Origin: Candidatus Parcubacteria bacterium
GTDB taxonomy: Bacteria; Patescibacteriota; Patescibacteriia; Patescibacteriales; UBA12075
Direction: 5' to 3'
Assembly (NCBI GenBank): GCA_023140595.1
Contig: JAGLLI010000136.1
Span: 1-14,446 of the forward strand
DNA length: 14,446 nt
Positions within the stretch are counted from its first letter, which is position 1; every line of letters begins with the position of its first letter. Of this stretch, positions 12,323-14,446 are shown piece after piece. The position numbers and the translations under genes were made by a program. The notes beneath the pieces were generated by a model. It had not been told where the DNA came from. It saw only the letters and a program-made list of their open reading frames with translations, and made no database searches.

Positions 12323-14446
12323 ATGGATAATTTTCATAATCAAGAAGTAAAAACGGTTATTAACAAGTTAAAAAGCAATGAAAACGGACTGGAGCAAAGA
12401 GAGGCGGAAAGAAGAATCAAGAAAAACGGTTTAAATGAAATTCCAAAAGAAAAAAGCATTAGTTCTTGGATGATATTTATTTCGCAATTCAATAATGCCT
12501 TGGTTTATATTTTAATATTTGCAGGCATTCTTTCTTTGGCTTTAGGCGCGAAAATTGACGCAGGCGTTATATTCGGAGCGGTTTTTATAAATGTTATTAT
12601 TGGTTTCTTTCAGGAAAACAAGGCTAATCATGCGATTTCAAAATTAAAAGAATTGGTTGAGCATAAAGCCTTTGTTTTGCGCGATGGGCAGGAGATAATG
12701 GTTTTTAGTTCGCAAATTACAGTGGGCGACATTATTTTAATCAAAGCCGGCAACCGCATACCGGCGGACGCGCGCTTAATTGAGGCGATTGATTTGCAAG
12801 TCAATGAAGCCAGCCTTACAGGCGAATCTTTGCCGTCTGGCAAAAGAATTGATCCTGTGCCGCCGGGAGCGGCTTTAGCTGATCGGGAAAATATGATTTA
12901 CGCCGGGACAATGGCGGTTCGCGGATTGGGGCGGGCGATTGTAACCGCGATTGGCAGAAATACCGAACTTGGAAAAATCGCAGAACTTGTCAGCGAAGCC
13001 AAAGAAGAAAAAACTCCTTTGCAAATCCGTTTAGCTGTTTTTAGCCGTTTTTTAGGCGCGATTTTTGGCGTAGTTTGTTTTATAATCGTAATTGCCGGAT
13101 TAATCCAAGGAAGACCGCTGTTGGAAATGGTGGAAACAGGAGTCGCGATTGGCGTAGCATCTATCCCTGAAGGATTGACTGTGGCGATTACTTTTATTTT
13201 AGCTTTGGGAATGCAGCAAATTTTGAAAAAGCGCGCTCTTGTACGCAAATTAGTGGCCGCGGAAACGCTTGGATCAACAACCGTAATTTGCGCGGATAAG
13301 ACAGGGACTTTAACTGAAGGAAAAATGCATGTCGCGCATATCGTAATTGGTGAAAAAGAATTTGAAGTTAAAATGTCTGGTAGCCGCCAAGATCAAAGCG
13401 AAGCTTTGGCTGTCAGCCTGGCTTTGCAGACCGGTATGATGTGCAATGACGCGGTAATTGAAAATCCTCAAGACGAACTTGCCAGCTGGCGCGTTATCGG
13501 CACTCCGACTGAAGCGGCTTTAATGTCAGCCGCGGTTCAATCAGGATTAAGCAAGGAGAAGTTATTAAAGATTGAACCAAAAATTGATGAATTGCCGTTT
13601 GACAGCACGAAAAAGTATATGCTTAGTTTGCATCAGTTAGACGCGAAAAATTATGTTCTCTACGAAAAAGGCGCGCCGGAAAGGCTTTTGGAAAAAGCTT
13701 CTTTTTATCACCATTTGGGTGATATTAAAAAAATTACCAAAGAGGCGCGAGAAAATTTAAATAAAACTTATGAAAATTTAACCGGACGCGGTTTAAGAGT
13801 AATCGGATTGGCAAAAAAAGATATTAAAATAAAAGCGAGCGAAGAAGAATTCAAAAAAGGTGAAATTGATTGGCAGGAAATTAACGGGGAAATGGTCTTT
13901 ATCGGATTTATCGCTATTAAAGATCCCTTGCGCGCGGAAGCCAAAGAAACTATTGAGCTTTGCCGCCAGGCTGGCATCAGACCGGTAATAATTACCGGCG
14001 ATCATAAACTTACAGCGCGCGCGATTGCCGCGGAAGTCGGTTTAAAAGTTAAGGCGGAAAATATTATTACCGGAGAAATGTTAGATGCTACCAGCGATGA
14101 AAAATTAAAAGCGATTGTCGGCAATATTGATCTTTACGCGCGAGTCAGCCCGCATCACAAATTGCGCATTGTTAAGGCCTTGCAAAGCAAAGGGGAGGTG
14201 GTTGCCATGACCGGCGACGGCATTAATGATTCGCCCGCGCTTAAAGCCGCTGATATCGGCATCGCGCTTGGCACAGGAACCGATATTGCCAAAGAAACTT
14301 CGGACTTGGTTTTGCTTGATGATAATTTTAAAACGATTGTTTCGGTAATCAAACAAGGGCGGGTAATTTTTAAAAATATCCGCAAGGTAATTACGTTTTT
14401 AATATCTGACAGTTTTTCGGAAATAATTTTGATTATCGGTTCAATT
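12323..14446 (+). CDS. P2-type cation-transporting ATPase, 3' end outside window
   Basis: 708 codons are present, open at the right edge. It couples ATP hydrolysis to cation movement across the cytoplasmic membrane through a phospho-Asp intermediate. Visible in order: N-terminal cation-ATPase domain (about 7-50); M1-M2 (about 52-95); actuator loop with TGES (166-169); M3 (about 247-262); M4 with PEGL (282-285), whose E283 matches the site-II Glu of Ca2+ pumps; phosphorylation site DKTGT (D325); nucleotide-binding KGAPE (449-453); DPLR (534-537); TGDH (558-561); and hinge TGDGIND (630-636). The window stops inside M5, where 'SFSEI' replaces the SNVGE of SERCA. The Glu-rich M4/M5 sites suit Ca2+ (P2A), but Na+ or K+ pumps share much of this, so substrate stays open. 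No SD; the ATG at 12323 gives the normal N-terminus. GC rises within the gene. Confidence 0.93.
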   Translation, partial: MDNFHNQEVKTVINKLKSNENGLEQREAERRIKKNGLNEIPKEKSISSWMIFISQFNNALVYILIFAGILSLALGAKIDAGVIFGAVFINVIIGFFQENKANHAISKLKELVEHKAFVLRDGQEIMVFSSQITVGDIILIKAGNRIPADARLIEAIDLQVNEASLTGESLPSGKRIDPVPPGAALADRENMIYAGTMAVRGLGRAIVTAIGRNTELGKIAELVSEAKEEKTPLQIRLAVFSRFLGAIFGVVCFIIVIAGLIQGRPLLEMVETGVAIGVASIPEGLTVAITFILALGMQQILKKRALVRKLVAAETLGSTTVICADKTGTLTEGKMHVAHIVIGEKEFEVKMSGSRQDQSEALAVSLALQTGMMCNDAVIENPQDELASWRVIGTPTEAALMSAAVQSGLSKEKLLKIEPKIDELPFDSTKKYMLSLHQLDAKNYVLYEKGAPERLLEKASFYHHLGDIKKITKEARENLNKTYENLTGRGLRVIGLAKKDIKIKASEEEFKKGEIDWQEINGEMVFIGFIAIKDPLRAEAKETIELCRQAGIRPVIITGDHKLTARAIAAEVGLKVKAENIITGEMLDATSDEKLKAIVGNIDLYARVSPHHKLRIVKALQSKGEVVAMTGDGINDSPALKAADIGIALGTGTDIAKETSDLVLLDDNFKTIVSVIKQGRVIFKNIRKVITFLISDSFSEIILIIGSI

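Noticed and set aside
12898..13248. 116-residue minus-strand reading frame
   Set aside because: It is antisense to the conserved P-type ATPase, whose motifs fix the true frame.
1..14446. CRISPR arrays, tRNA or rRNA genes, transposases
   Set aside because: Reading both strands I saw no regularly spaced repeats, no cloverleaf with a tRNA acceptor pattern, and no transposase or integrase motifs.

Overview
The window is very AT-rich and tightly packed. It looks like chromosomal DNA of a bacterium from the Candidatus Patescibacteria (CPR, Parcubacteria-like). This is an inference: there is no rRNA or other marker gene. It rests on the low GC, genes a few bases apart or overlapping, nine genes without a Shine-Dalgarno (SD) sequence, and large Lys/Glu-rich proteins of unknown function.

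Region 1 (1-1976, minus strand, cut at the left edge) encodes a membrane protein. It has a PP2C-phosphatase-like cytoplasmic domain that seems to lack metal ligands, one transmembrane helix, and an outer part resembling beta-propeller repeats. It diverges from region 2 through two opposed sigma70-type promoters whose -10 boxes overlap.

Region 2 (2084-8686, plus strand) reads as one five-gene operon: a winged-helix protein fused to a degenerate nucleotidyltransferase domain; a Fic AMP-transferase with its own inhibitory motif; an MntA antitoxin; a HepT (HEPN) RNase toxin; and a 1423-residue membrane/coiled-coil protein of unknown function. Three of the five carry real or degenerate NMP-transferase folds and a fourth is the known target of one of them. 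A two-way terminator separates it from region 3.

Region 3 (8764-11403, minus strand) is a three-gene operon of exported proteins: a Cys-rich putative lipoprotein, a Sec-exported protein of unknown function, and a lipoprotein with a C-terminal OmpA-like peptidoglycan-binding domain. All three genes have strong SD sequences and none of the other nine do, which suggests a separate origin.

Region 4 (11404-11644) is a dense control region. A perfect 21-bp inverted repeat carries mirrored TTGACA -35 boxes for region 3 and for region 5. Two copies of a 10-bp palindrome lie near the antitoxin start. The leftward leader has a terminator-like hairpin and an SD sequence without a start codon.

Region 5 (11645-12171) is an AbrB/MazE-type antitoxin and RelE/ParE-type toxin pair, followed by a terminator. 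Region 6 (12323 to the right edge) is a P2-type cation-pumping ATPase with its own extended -10 promoter, cut before the end of its fifth membrane helix.
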